Source of the DNA: Anaerococcus degeneri
Lineage (GTDB): Bacteria; Bacillota; Clostridia; Tissierellales; Peptoniphilaceae
DNA: 64,000 nt
NCBI RefSeq assembly: GCF_017874475.1
Contig: NZ_JAGGLO010000004.1
Location: 103,178-167,177 of the forward strand
Direction: 5' to 3'
Positions 49,064 through 58,172 of this stretch are shown here, piece by piece; position 1 is the stretch's first letter, and the number at the start of each line of letters is the position of its first letter. The notes beneath the pieces are model-generated. The model ran no database searches. It saw only the letters and a list, made by a program, of their open reading frames with translations, and was not told where the DNA came from. A program made the position numbers and the translations under genes.

Positions 49064-50283
49064 TATAGTCCCATCACCTTTCTAACTTCTCTTAAGCTTT
49101 TTGCAAAGATTTCAACTTCTTCTTTTGTATTATAAATCGCAAAAGATGCCCTGGCTGTAGATGAGATTCCAAGATAGGTGTGTAGAGGCATGGCGCAGTG
49201 GTGGCCACTTCTTACAGCTACATTCTTAGAATCTAGGATAGTTGCTATGTCGTGTGGGTGGATGTCATCGAAGGTAAAGGCTATTAGGGCCCCTTCCTCA
49301 GCGCTTGTCGGATGTATGATTTTGATATTTTCTATGTCTTTGATTAGGTCATAGGCATAGTGGGTTAGGTCCATCTCGTGAGCGTGGATATTATCCATGC
49401 CAATTGCTTCCACATATTTTATAGCTTCTATTAGGCCAATAACCCCACCTACATTAGGAGTTCCTGCCTCAAATTTTATAGGCGCCTTGGCAAAGGTTGA
49501 ATGATCTTCATAGACATATTCTATCATATCTCCGCCCAAGTTAAAAGGTTTCATCTTATCAAGTAGGTCATATTTTCCATAAAGGACACCAATACCCATT
49601 GGGGCATAGATTTTATGGCCTGAAAAAACTAGGAAGTCACAATCTAAGTCTGTGACGTCAATTTTTTTGTGGGCTACAAGTTGGGCAGCGTCCACAATTG
49701 TAGTGGCATTTACTTCTTTTGCCCAAGCAATTATTTTCTTTACATCAATAATTTCACCTGTCACATTTGACGCACCGGTAATTGAAACTATTTTTGTTTT
49801 ATCATTTATCTTTGCCTTGACATCCTCATAATCAAGAGAATGGTAGTCTTTTAGATAGGCAAAAACAAGCCTTGCCCCAGTGGCCTTTGCCACCATCTGC
49901 CAAGGAACAAGGTTGGCGTGGTGTTCAAGGATTGTAATTAATATTTCATCTCCCGCCTTAAGATTATCTAGTCCATAGGAATAGGCAAGGAGGTTCATGG
50001 CCTCTGTGGTAGTCTTTGTGTAGACAATTTCATTTCGAGACTTTGCATTTATGAATTTTCTAATAACTTCTCTGCCATTTTCGTAGGCTTCAGTTGCTAC
50101 CCATGAAAGGTAGTGTGCTCCCCTGTGAGGGTTGGCGTTTTTATACCTATAATAATTGTCAACTGCTTCAATCACCTGTCTTGGCTTTTGGCTGGTGGCG
50201 GCTGTATCTAGGTAGATTACATCCTTGCCGACCTTGGCCCCGTCAAGATAGGGGAAGTCTTTTCTTATTTCGTGAACATTCAT
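49063..50283 (-). CDS. sufS: Cysteine desulfurase SufS
   Basis: A 406-residue PLP enzyme: VYTKTTTEAMNLLAYSYGL, the PLP lysine in FLVFSGHKIYAPMGIGVLYG and the catalytic Cys in VAVRSGHHCAMPLHTYLGIS. It removes sulfur from cysteine for Fe-S assembly. Confidence 0.95.
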   Translation of the reverse strand: MNVHEIRKDFPYLDGAKVGKDVIYLDTAATSQKPRQVIEAVDNYYRYKNANPHRGAHYLSWVATEAYENGREVIRKFINAKSRNEIVYTKTTTEAMNLLAYSYGLDNLKAGDEILITILEHHANLVPWQMVAKATGARLVFAYLKDYHSLDYEDVKAKINDKTKIVSITGASNVTGEIIDVKKIIAWAKEVNATTIVDAAQLVAHKKIDVTDLDCDFLVFSGHKIYAPMGIGVLYGKYDLLDKMKPFNLGGDMIEYVYEDHSTFAKAPIKFEAGTPNVGGVIGLIEAIKYVEAIGMDNIHAHEMDLTHYAYDLIKDIENIKIIHPTSAEEGALIAFTFDDIHPHDIATILDSKNVAVRSGHHCAMPLHTYLGISSTARASFAIYNTKEEVEIFAKSLREVRKVMGL

Positions 50284-50284
50284 A

Positions 50285-51328
50285 CTAATTCCTTGAATTT
50301 AGCTCGTGAACTTCGTCTGCTATGGTCTTTCGAAGGTCTTCGTCTTCAATCTTATCAAGGGCTGGGGCAAAATTTGCCTCAAGCATCATGGATTCTGCTT
50401 GTTTTTTGCTAAAGCCACGGCTCATGATATAAAATAGCATTTCCTTATTCATCCTACCCACGCTTGCTGCGTGCTTGCCGGCTACTTCCCTTTCCTCATT
50501 AAGAAGGATAGGAGCAGACTTATTTACAACCTTATCTGAAAGCATCATTGAATAATCACCAATCTTACCATCAGCCTTGGTGCATCCACGTCTTAGGTCG
50601 ACAATACCCTTAAAGTTTTTAACAGCCTTGTCTTTTAAAGCACCATTAAATAGAGTATTTGAATCTGTATTTATACCAAAATGCTCATTTACAGTCATTA
50701 GGTCTAGGTACTCTTCTTTTGATTTGAAGTAAACACCATTTTCTACAACCTTAGCCTCTTCGCCTCTTAGGATATTTCTGATATTAACCATGGACTTTGT
50801 AGCCCCGATCTCAATATAAGTCACATCAAGGTCTGCTCGGTCAGAAAGTCTAGTTGCGATTGAGTTTAAATTGGTAGATTCGTTTTTAAGGTCAACTACA
50901 ACTACGAGTTTTACCTTAGAATCTTTCTCTAAATTGACTAAGATTTGAGAATTTACAAAAATCTTTCCCTGACCAAGGTCTGCAAAATTTACTAAAAATG
51001 AGGAAGAAGTATTCTCTCTTGCGTTAATTTCAATGCTTGAGACAAGGATGTTGTTTTCATCGTTTATTTCTAGGTTTATAAATTCAGTTTCCCTATTTTT
51101 ATCTATATCAAAACTTAAGAAATGGTTTCTAAAGTCTGAGTTTTCCTTATTTATTTCTGGAGAAAGGCCGTAAGTTTCACCTTCAAAGGCATTTTGAACT
51201 TGGCTTTGGCCTTCTTTTACAGAGTTTCCATAAAAAGGCTGGTTTTTAAGTTCGACTAGGTCATAATCAGCCTTGTTAAGACCTAGGTAGGCCCAAGTTG
51301 GGGCCCTCATTTCATTTATTCTTGCCAT
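50285..51328 (-). CDS. sufD: Fe-S assembly scaffold SufD
   Basis: A 347-residue SufD/SufB-family beta-helix protein; the C terminus ALLNEEREVAGKHAAS-type (LLNEEREVAGKHAASVGRMN) and FYIMSRGFSKKQAESMMLEA are typical. It forms a complex with SufB and SufC. It overlaps sufB by one base. Confidence 0.93.
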   Translation of the reverse strand: MARINEMRAPTWAYLGLNKADYDLVELKNQPFYGNSVKEGQSQVQNAFEGETYGLSPEINKENSDFRNHFLSFDIDKNRETEFINLEINDENNILVSSIEINARENTSSSFLVNFADLGQGKIFVNSQILVNLEKDSKVKLVVVVDLKNESTNLNSIATRLSDRADLDVTYIEIGATKSMVNIRNILRGEEAKVVENGVYFKSKEEYLDLMTVNEHFGINTDSNTLFNGALKDKAVKNFKGIVDLRRGCTKADGKIGDYSMMLSDKVVNKSAPILLNEEREVAGKHAASVGRMNKEMLFYIMSRGFSKKQAESMMLEANFAPALDKIEDEDLRKTIADEVHELNSRN

Positions 51329-52740
51329 CAGCCGTTCGCTCCTTCCAATTCCATATCAATCAAGTTATTCATTTCAACTGCATATTCAAGTGGCAATAGT
51401 TTTGAAATTGGCTCTGCAAAACCTCTTACAATCATTGATTTGGCTTCATCTTCTGGAATACCCCTGCTCATTAGGTAAAATACCTGGCCTTGGTCAATGG
51501 AACCAATCTTTGCCTCGTGGCCACAGTCAACATCATCGTTTCTGATATCTAAAACTGGAATTGTATCTGATTGGCTTTCTTCTGAGATCATGAGGTTTTC
51601 ACAGTCAACAGTTGATTTAGATCCCTGGGAATTTTTCCTCATAGCAACTAAAGAACGGGTCATGGACTTACCGTTGCCTGCTGTAATTGACTTGGTTAAA
51701 GCTGTTGAGAAGGTATTTGGGGCAAGGTGGATCATAGAACAACCATTGTCTATATATTGACCTTCACCTGCAAAGGTAATACCTGTGTACTCAGCACTTG
51801 CGCCTTCTCCGGCTAAAACTGATGTCGGATATAGCATAGAAACTTTTGAACCAAAAGATCCTGATACCCAAATCATCTTGCCGCCTTCTTGGATAATGGC
51901 ACGCTTGGTGTTTAGGTTATACATATTTCTAGACCAGTTTTCTATAGTAGAAAATCTTACTTCTGCGTTTTTGCCGACAAAGATTTCTACAGAACCTGCG
52001 TGTAAGTTTACTACATTGTATTTTGGCGCAGAACATCCCTCGATGAAATGTACCCTTGAATTATCCTCAGCGATGATCATTGTATGCTCAAATTGGCCAG
52101 CACCTGGGGCATTTAGCCTGTAGTAGGATTGGAGCGGAATATCAACCTTAACTCCCTCTGGCACGTAAATTAAAGACCCGCCTGACCACACAGCACCGTG
52201 GAGGGCTGCATACTTATGAAGTGTAGGTGGAATCGCCTTTTGGAAGTATTTTTTTACCAAATCTTCGTGTTCCCTAATAGCAGATGTGAAATCCATAAAA
52301 ATTACACCTTGGTCTTCCAAATGCTTTTGGATAGAGTGGTAGACTTCCTCACTATCGTATTGGGCACCGACACCAGCAAGGGATTCTTGTTCAGCTTGTG
52401 GAATACCAAGCCTGTCAAAAGTATCCTTAATGTCTTCTGGCAAAGCCTCCCAAGAGGATTTCTTATCTGTTGGTGGCTTTACATATGTTGTGATATCAGC
52501 CATATCAAGCTCTGATAAGTCTGGCCCCCAAGAAGGATTGTCGATTTTTTCAAAAAGTTCTAGAGATTTAAGTCTTCTTTTTCTCATCCATTCTGGTTCG
52601 TTTTTCTTATCAGATATTTCATTTACTATATCAGCATTTAAGCCCTTTTCTGTAATATCTGAATATATAAATTCATTAAAGAAATCATAGTAACCGCGGT
52701 CTATGTCCTTTAATTGTTCTTCAATATTTATTTCTTTCAT
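51328..52740 (-). CDS. sufB: Fe-S assembly scaffold SufB
   Basis: A 470-residue SufB: VAMRKNSQGSKSTVDCENLM-type region (with the conserved Cys), GCSAPKYNVVNLHAG and FYLMSRGIPEDEAKSMIVRG. It is the main site where Fe-S clusters are built. The start at 52740 follows the sufC stop closely; the longer frame to 52770 overlaps sufC coding DNA. Confidence 0.95.
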   Translation of the reverse strand: MKEINIEEQLKDIDRGYYDFFNEFIYSDITEKGLNADIVNEISDKKNEPEWMRKRRLKSLELFEKIDNPSWGPDLSELDMADITTYVKPPTDKKSSWEALPEDIKDTFDRLGIPQAEQESLAGVGAQYDSEEVYHSIQKHLEDQGVIFMDFTSAIREHEDLVKKYFQKAIPPTLHKYAALHGAVWSGGSLIYVPEGVKVDIPLQSYYRLNAPGAGQFEHTMIIAEDNSRVHFIEGCSAPKYNVVNLHAGSVEIFVGKNAEVRFSTIENWSRNMYNLNTKRAIIQEGGKMIWVSGSFGSKVSMLYPTSVLAGEGASAEYTGITFAGEGQYIDNGCSMIHLAPNTFSTALTKSITAGNGKSMTRSLVAMRKNSQGSKSTVDCENLMISEESQSDTIPVLDIRNDDVDCGHEAKIGSIDQGQVFYLMSRGIPEDEAKSMIVRGFAEPISKLLPLEYAVEMNNLIDMELEGANG

Positions 52741-52741
52741 C

Positions 52742-53473
52742 TTACACCCATTCGTAGCCTTCGGCTTCAATCTTATCCATTAGGCTATCGTCACCAGTTT
52801 CTTGGATGACACCATCTTTTAGGATATGAACATAATCAGCCTTGATATTTGATAGAATTTCCCTGTGGTGGGTAATTAAAATAACTGATTTTTCCCCATC
52901 TAGGAAATTTTTAATACCTTCAGAAACAATCCTTACCGCATCAACGTCAAGACCTGAATCTGTCTCGTCAAGAAGGGCAAGTTTTGGATTTAGCATTTGC
53001 ATTTGAAGGATTTCTGATTTCTTTCTCTCACCACCAGAAAAACCAACATTTACATACCTATTTGCATATGAAGAATCTAGCTTAAGATTTTCCATTTCCT
53101 TAGTAAGCTTTTTGTTAAAAGCCAAAATTTTTGGCTTATCACCTGTGATTTGCTCTTCAGAAATTCTTAGAAAATCAGAAAGCTTAACACCAGGAATCTC
53201 ATCTGGGTGTTGGAAAGACATGAAAATACCAAGTCTAGCCCTCTTATCAACGCTAAGATCTGTGATATCCTCACCCTCAAAGAAAATCTTTCCTTCCTTG
53301 ATTATATAGGCAGGATTTGCCATAATAGAGTTCATAAGGGTTGATTTACCTGAACCATTGGCCCCCATCACAACGTGGACCTCGCCCTTACCAACTGTCA
53401 AATTTATACCCTTTAGTATATCCTTATCTCCAGCCGAAACGTGGAGATTTTCTATTTTTAATAAATCGCTCAT
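52742..53473 (-). CDS. sufC: Fe-S assembly ATPase SufC
   Basis: A 243-residue ABC ATPase: Walker A GANGSGKSTLMNS, the SufC-type signature GFSGGERKKSEILQ, Walker B LALLDETDSGLD and H-loop ILITHHREIL. First gene of a five-gene operon (C-B-D-S-U), the standard Firmicute order. Confidence 0.95.
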   Translation of the reverse strand: MSDLLKIENLHVSAGDKDILKGINLTVGKGEVHVVMGANGSGKSTLMNSIMANPAYIIKEGKIFFEGEDITDLSVDKRARLGIFMSFQHPDEIPGVKLSDFLRISEEQITGDKPKILAFNKKLTKEMENLKLDSSYANRYVNVGFSGGERKKSEILQMQMLNPKLALLDETDSGLDVDAVRIVSEGIKNFLDGEKSVILITHHREILSNIKADYVHILKDGVIQETGDDSLMDKIEAEGYEWV

Positions 53474-53509
53474 TATCTACCTCTTTTATCTATTTTTCAC
53501 TCTTTTTAA

Positions 53510-53537
53510 ATCATACCTTTTTGCTAGGGATTATCAA
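53510..53537 (-). promoter_or_regulatory. suf operon promoter
   Basis: TTGATA (53532-53537), 16-base spacer, TATGAT (53510-53515) on the minus strand, 37 bases before sufC. Confidence 0.7.
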
Positions 53538-53544
53538 TAATCCC
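53527..53544. promoter_or_regulatory. Palindrome over the suf promoter -35, possible operator
   Basis: A perfect palindrome GGGATTA-TCAA-TAATCCC that covers the -35 hexamer. Its position fits a repressor such as an Fe-S or iron sensor, but no such regulator is encoded nearby. Confidence 0.55.
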
Positions 53545-53570
53545 GCGCTAATCAACATACCTGAAAAAAT

Positions 53571-53594
53571 AAAAAAAACGAGCCAGAGCTCGTT
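53571..53594 (-). terminator. ptsH terminator
   Basis: AACGAGC/GCTCGTT stem with TCTG loop and a T8 run on the minus strand, right after ptsH. Confidence 0.85.
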
Positions 53595-53608
53595 ATTTAT
53601 TGTCTATG

Positions 53609-53875
53609 CTAATATTCATACAATTTATTTTCAACTAAATCGATAAGACTTTTTACAGCTTCTTCTTCGTCTTCACCTTCTGCTCTAATAATTATCTCAT
53701 CGCCTTTAGAAGCACTCATGCTCAGAACTGACATGATAGACTTAGCATTATAACTCCTTCCAGCTTTCTCAACAGTTATGTCACAAGGAAACTGGACAGC
53801 TTGTCTTATGAATATTGATGCTGGTCTAGCATGCAAACCAATTTCATTAGAAAGTGTTACTTTTTGTTCGTACAT
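53609..53875 (-). CDS. ptsH: Phosphocarrier protein HPr
   Basis: An 88-residue HPr. The phosphorylated His15 lies in GLHARPASIF and the regulatory Ser46 in AKSIMSVLSM. It carries phosphate in sugar uptake and, when phosphorylated on Ser46, drives carbon catabolite control. ptsI is not adjacent. Confidence 0.96.
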   Translation of the reverse strand: MYEQKVTLSNEIGLHARPASIFIRQAVQFPCDITVEKAGRSYNAKSIMSVLSMSASKGDEIIIRAEGEDEEEAVKSLIDLVENKLYEY

Positions 53876-54150
53876 AGGGCCTCCTTTGTCAAATATTTGT
53901 CATCCTATAATAGATGTTACTATAAATTTAAAAATTTGCAAACGATTTTTTCCCATTAAATATCCAGGATATTTTAGATTAGCTAGTTTATCTAATTGTA
54001 TAGATTATTATATTTATTTATATTTTACTAATTATTATTTTTTCTTTTTAATGATTAGATTTTTATTTCATTGAATGGTGATTACTAGTATATTTCATCG
54101 TAACTTAAAAATATAAATTATCATTCTACTTACAGTTGAATCTTCGTAAT

Positions 54151-54202
54151 CGGGAGGGACGCTAAGGGACCTTCCGTATGGTCCCTCATCGCTTCCCTCC
54201 CG
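54151..54202. repeat. Two-level nested hairpin
   Basis: Outer arms CGGGAGGG (54151-54158) and CCCTCCCG (54195-54202) enclose inner arms AGGGACC (54165-54171) and GGTCCCT (54180-54186); both are exact. Confidence 0.8.
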
Positions 54203-54257
54203 AACCCTCCCTTTCCTTACACCCCCAAACGGCTCCTTGGCGGAGGGCTGATAATGT

Positions 54258-54276
54258 AGCTTGCTTTCAGCAAGCT
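54258..54276. repeat. Short perfect hairpin
   Basis: AGCTTGCT and AGCAAGCT (8 bp) around a TTC loop, between the two larger nested palindromes. Confidence 0.7.
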
Positions 54277-54324
54277 TAATTTATAAAGGGAATTACTTCG
54301 TTTTAATTTTCGTATTTCCCCACT

Positions 54325-54412
54325 GATTTCTAATCATCGGTCACCTAAAAATCGTAAACTCGCTATCGCTCAAACAATACGATTTTTGTAACGGTGACCT
54401 AGATTAGAAATC
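54325..54412. repeat. Three-level nested palindrome, 88 bases
   Basis: Three exact stems lie one inside another: GATTTCTAATC (54325-54335)/GATTAGAAATC (54402-54412), GGTCACC (54339-54345)/GGTGACC (54393-54399), and AAAAATCGTA (54347-54356)/TACGATTTTT (54378-54387). In total 28 bp are paired, with few unpaired bases between stems and a 21-base loop containing CTCGCTATCGCTCAAACA. Confidence 0.85.
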
Positions 54413-54729
54413 TTTGCCCGATAAAGGGAAGAATAGGTCTCGAGATTTTAGAGTTTGCTTGGAACGATTGGCTTTTCCAAACATTTCTTGAATCGATATT
54501 TAATTGTATATGAGTTTATATACCTTTAAAGTAACTGGAACAGGTATAACCATCTCGAACGTATGTGAGAGATCTCTATCGTTCTCTATGTCAAATTTTC
54601 TGTAATTGCATCGTCAACATCTCAAACTATTAAATTTCTAAATATTTCCTTAATTTTTTCCTACTTATCTCCATAGAAAAACCACCCCTTTGTTTAAAGG
54701 GATGATTTTGATTTATGTTTTGATTTTAT

Positions 54730-56130
54730 TTAGATTCTTTCTAATAATTCTATTAAGAATTCAAAATTATTTGCGATTGATTTGATGTTTACTCTTTCTT
54801 CTGGGCTGTGGGCGCCTTCTATTTCTGGGCCGAAGGAGATCATTTCGGTGTCTTTTAGGGTTTTCTTGAAGAGTCCGCATTCTAGGCCGCCATGGGTGGT
54901 GGCGATTTGCATTTCGTCGCCATGAACATCTTTCCAAACTTCCTTGGCGAGGTCAATTATTGGGCTGTCTTCTCTTTGCCAACCTGAATATTCGCTAGTG
55001 ATCTCTGCCCTAGCTCCAAACCTTTCTACGATTTTCTTTGAAATGGCTGCCTTATAGAATTTTTGGGAGTCTATTTCTGATCTAAACATTGAAGAAATCC
55101 AAATTATATTTTCCCTATCTTCTATTAGGCCAAGGTTTGAAGATGTTACGATTGAATCTCCAACTTTTTTGTATAGGCCATCTGGAATTACAAAAAGAAG
55201 GTCGATTATATTTTTGGAAAGGTCTTTTGTTAGGACTTCCCCATCGAAAGATCCTTCCTTAACCCAAATTTCCCCATTTGGGTCAACGTCTTTGTATTCG
55301 TTTTTAACTTCTCTTATTCTTTCTTCTATAAGTTTGATTGCCTCTTTTTTGTTAGGAACTCCAACTATGGCTTTTGCAGAAGAAGCGATGGCATTTCTCT
55401 TTACTCCGCCTTGGATTGTCGCAATTTGAAGGCCTTCGATACCTTCTAAGAGTCTTCCGAGAGTTTTATTGGTATTTAATCTAAATTCGTCAATTTCCAT
55501 GCCTGAGTGGCCGCCTGCAAAGCCCTTTAAGCCAACTTCTATGAAGTCGTCCTCTGGTTTTTCGAATTTCTTATCAAATTCGATTTCAAGGTCAAGTCCG
55601 CCTGCACAACCTACTGTAAGGATTCCTTCTTCTTCAGAATCGATATTTACAAGATATTTGGCTGTAATTTGAGAAAGGTCAAGCTTGCCAGCCCCTCCCA
55701 TTGAAGTTTCTTCTTCGGTTGTAATAATTGCTTCGATTGGGCCGTGTTTTAGGCTGTCGTCATCTAAAACTGCCATGATAAAGGCAACGCCAATACCATC
55801 GTCAGCACCAAGAGTTGTCCCATCTGCTGTAATCCAGCCGTCTTCTTCTAATAATTTGATTGGATCTTTTTCAAAATCGTGGTCAGATCCCTCAACCTTC
55901 ACACAAACCATATCCATGTGGCCTTGAAGGGCAACAATTGCACGATCTTCGTAGCCTTCGCTTGCTGGTTTTCTAATAATTACGTTTAGAGCATCGTCTT
56001 GAACGACTTCTAAATTTCTTTCCTTTGCAAAGTTTACCAAAAAATCTGAAACTTCTTTTTCGTTGCCAGATTCTCTAGGAATTTTTGCTAGTTGTTTAAA
56101 ATATTTTAAAACTTGGTCAGAGTAATTCAT
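54730..56130 (-). CDS. pepD: Aminoacyl-histidine dipeptidase (M20, PepD-like)
   Basis: A 466-residue zinc peptidase: the first metal ligand in VALQGHMDMVCVK, GTTLGADDGIGVAFIMAVLD, the catalytic Glu pair in ITTEEETSMGGAG and a later GLKGFAGGHSGMEI. It splits X-His and other dipeptides in the cytoplasm, fitting an amino-acid-using anaerobe. Confidence 0.93.
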   Translation of the reverse strand: MNYSDQVLKYFKQLAKIPRESGNEKEVSDFLVNFAKERNLEVVQDDALNVIIRKPASEGYEDRAIVALQGHMDMVCVKVEGSDHDFEKDPIKLLEEDGWITADGTTLGADDGIGVAFIMAVLDDDSLKHGPIEAIITTEEETSMGGAGKLDLSQITAKYLVNIDSEEEGILTVGCAGGLDLEIEFDKKFEKPEDDFIEVGLKGFAGGHSGMEIDEFRLNTNKTLGRLLEGIEGLQIATIQGGVKRNAIASSAKAIVGVPNKKEAIKLIEERIREVKNEYKDVDPNGEIWVKEGSFDGEVLTKDLSKNIIDLLFVIPDGLYKKVGDSIVTSSNLGLIEDRENIIWISSMFRSEIDSQKFYKAAISKKIVERFGARAEITSEYSGWQREDSPIIDLAKEVWKDVHGDEMQIATTHGGLECGLFKKTLKDTEMISFGPEIEGAHSPEERVNIKSIANNFEFLIELLERI

Positions 56131-56132
56131 TT

Positions 56133-57434
56133 TTATCTCCTTATCTCTTTTATAAGCTCATTTTTGGCCGAAAGATTTTTTTCAAAATCCTGGTAATAAT
56201 CCCTAAGATTTCTTGGATTTCTAAATTTTTTACCAGAAATCATTTTGGAATTGGCATTCATACCCAGGCCTAAAATTGAGCCGATTTCTTCATTAATAAT
56301 TACATTATACCTCTGGGCAGTATTATTTCTTTGATAACCCACGTTTTCTAGGTTGGAAATTATATTTTTTTGCCTATACAAATAATAAGGTTGGTAGGAG
56401 TATTTTTTGGTAAAATCCACAATTTTTTCAGCTATTTTTAGGGAATCCGCCCTCTGTCCGGTTTTTCCAGCCTCGTTATACTTAGAACCTGATTTTATGG
56501 CCAAGGCGTGGAAGGTGATATTATCTGGAAGGAGATTTTTTAAGATTTCAAAATTTTTGGCAAAATCATCTGCACTTTCTCCCTCAAGACCCACTATAAA
56601 ATCCATATTTACAATAAAACCCAAATCCTTTGCGGCCTTATAAATATCCAAGAAATGGTCCATATCAATATCCCTGTTTAATTTTTTTAAAACTTCACCA
56701 TTAAAGGTTTGAGGATTAAGGGAAATCCTTGAAACTCCACCATCTTTAAGGATTTTTAATTTTTCAAAATCCAGTGTATCTTCCCTGCCAGCTTCAAAGG
56801 TAAATTCCTTGTAGGTGAATTTCTTATTTATTGCCACAAGGATTTTTTCGATTTGAGGACCTGTCAGATATGAAGGAGTCCCGCCGCCGATGTAGATGGC
56901 ATCAAGCTTTTCAGGCAAGTTTACCCCCTCAATTTCCTCTATAAGATAGTCCACATAGTCCCCCTTGTCGTGGTGGGCCCCGATCAAAGTCGGATAGGAA
57001 CAATAATCGCACCTGGTCGGGCAAAAAGGAATGTTGATATAAAGGTTAAAATCATCTGGAGAGATATCAAGCCTATCCTGGTTTTCTGCGACCTTCTCCA
57101 AAAGTTCTAGTTTTTCATCTGACAATTTATAAATATTTTTGATTTCACTTAGGCTTTTATTTTTCAAAAGTTTTGACGGTTTTGAGCCCGTAAGAGTCCC
57201 CCAAGGCGACTGATAGCCTGTTTTTTCTACCAAAATGTCATATAAAATGCCCTTTAAATCTTGGTTGGTTTTGTAGGGAAAATTCCTCCCAGAAATATTT
57301 ACTAAGTCGTCTTTAATTTTGATATCAGCCTGGTTTTCATCTTCCACAAAATTAATTTCCTCGTGGTCTAGGAAAATATTTAGGATGTCATAGGCTATTT
57401 TTCTTTTATTTTCATCATCAAGGTATATTTTCAT
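56133..57434 (-). CDS. hemZ: Radical SAM coproporphyrinogen III oxidase-like protein HemZ
   Basis: A 433-residue radical SAM protein. The 4Fe-4S motif CPTRCDYCSYP is at about residues 152-160, followed by YIGGGTPSYLTGPQIEKILV and QRYNVIINEEIGSILGLGMN near the end. HemZ acts in anaerobic heme synthesis or heme handling; many anaerobes keep it without the full pathway. Two bases from pepD. Confidence 0.88.
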   Translation of the reverse strand: MKIYLDDENKRKIAYDILNIFLDHEEINFVEDENQADIKIKDDLVNISGRNFPYKTNQDLKGILYDILVEKTGYQSPWGTLTGSKPSKLLKNKSLSEIKNIYKLSDEKLELLEKVAENQDRLDISPDDFNLYINIPFCPTRCDYCSYPTLIGAHHDKGDYVDYLIEEIEGVNLPEKLDAIYIGGGTPSYLTGPQIEKILVAINKKFTYKEFTFEAGREDTLDFEKLKILKDGGVSRISLNPQTFNGEVLKKLNRDIDMDHFLDIYKAAKDLGFIVNMDFIVGLEGESADDFAKNFEILKNLLPDNITFHALAIKSGSKYNEAGKTGQRADSLKIAEKIVDFTKKYSYQPYYLYRQKNIISNLENVGYQRNNTAQRYNVIINEEIGSILGLGMNANSKMISGKKFRNPRNLRDYYQDFEKNLSAKNELIKEIRR

Positions 57435-57458
57435 CTTTCCCCCACAAATTTTTCAAGC

Positions 57459-57484
57459 AAAAAAGGGCCTAAGCCCCTTTTTAT
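57459..57484 (-). terminator. Terminator before hemZ
   Basis: AAAAGGGGC/GCCCTTTT stem with T6 tail on the minus strand, after the CpXC-protein gene. Confidence 0.7.
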
Positions 57485-58119
57485 TATGCCTTTAGGAAGT
57501 TTTCCGCCCAGGCCCTGTCTACTAATAGGTTCATATCTTTTTTAATAAGGTCTCCATAATTATTTACGATTGTTTCATAAAGAATGTCGGAAAACTCTAG
57601 TTTAAGCCCCACATTTAGGACTGTTTCCAAATAAAATTCCTTATCTTCTGTAAAGATAAAGTCCTTGATTTGTTCTGGCTTGTAGGCGAAATCTTCGCTG
57701 TTGATTAGGAAATATTTCATAAGCTCGATTACCTTATCATCAAGGCCCATCTCTAAGATGTTGATTTTTTCTCTAAGAGCCTTGTAATCATAGGTTAATC
57801 TTAAGGTATGTTTAATAAGTTCGTCTTTTCTAGCTGCCCCAATAAGGCCTAGACCTGTTGAAAAAGCAAGCCTTGCCTTCTTGTCCACAAAGGCTGGATC
57901 ATTTACAACCATAAAAAGATTGACCTCGTCTGTGTAGGCGAAGCGATAATTTAGGATAAAATCATTTCCACAATCAGGACAAGTTATAGTCGCAAAATCT
58001 CCCTTTATAATCTTTTCCCTATCTTCTCCCAGCGGAAAAATCGCTGTTGGCAGGGTATTTTCAAAGTTGTGGCCGCACTTAGGGCAGGTTATTTTAAATA
58101 CTTTTTCTCTTCTTTCCAT
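57484..58119 (-). CDS. CpXC-domain protein
   Basis: A 211-residue protein. Two CxxC pairs (ITCPKCGHNF at about 10 and ITCPDCGNDF at about 48) form the CpXC zinc domain, which is followed by a helical C-terminal region. This family occurs in Firmicutes and its function is unknown. Confidence 0.8.
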   Translation of the reverse strand: MERREKVFKITCPKCGHNFENTLPTAIFPLGEDREKIIKGDFATITCPDCGNDFILNYRFAYTDEVNLFMVVNDPAFVDKKARLAFSTGLGLIGAARKDELIKHTLRLTYDYKALREKINILEMGLDDKVIELMKYFLINSEDFAYKPEQIKDFIFTEDKEFYLETVLNVGLKLEFSDILYETIVNNYGDLIKKDMNLLVDRAWAENFLKA

Positions 58120-58172
58120 ATCAAACCTTTCTCTTTTCTTAAGCTTAATTTATATTTACCCAAAAACTGGGC

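Larger units (their letters stand above)
53876..54729. other. 850-base gene-free region with complex palindromes
   Basis: No convincing open reading frame is present. The first 250 bases are very AT-rich. Positions about 54145-54420 hold three strong, GC-richer hairpin systems (listed separately). The last 300 bases contain only short hairpins and AT-rich DNA up to pepD. The contrast in base composition suggests an inserted repeat element or a structured RNA. Confidence 0.6.

Noticed and set aside
54151..54412. RNase P RNA, tmRNA or an rRNA/tRNA cluster in the pepD-ptsH gap
   Set aside because: None of their conserved core sequences is visible; only palindromes are.
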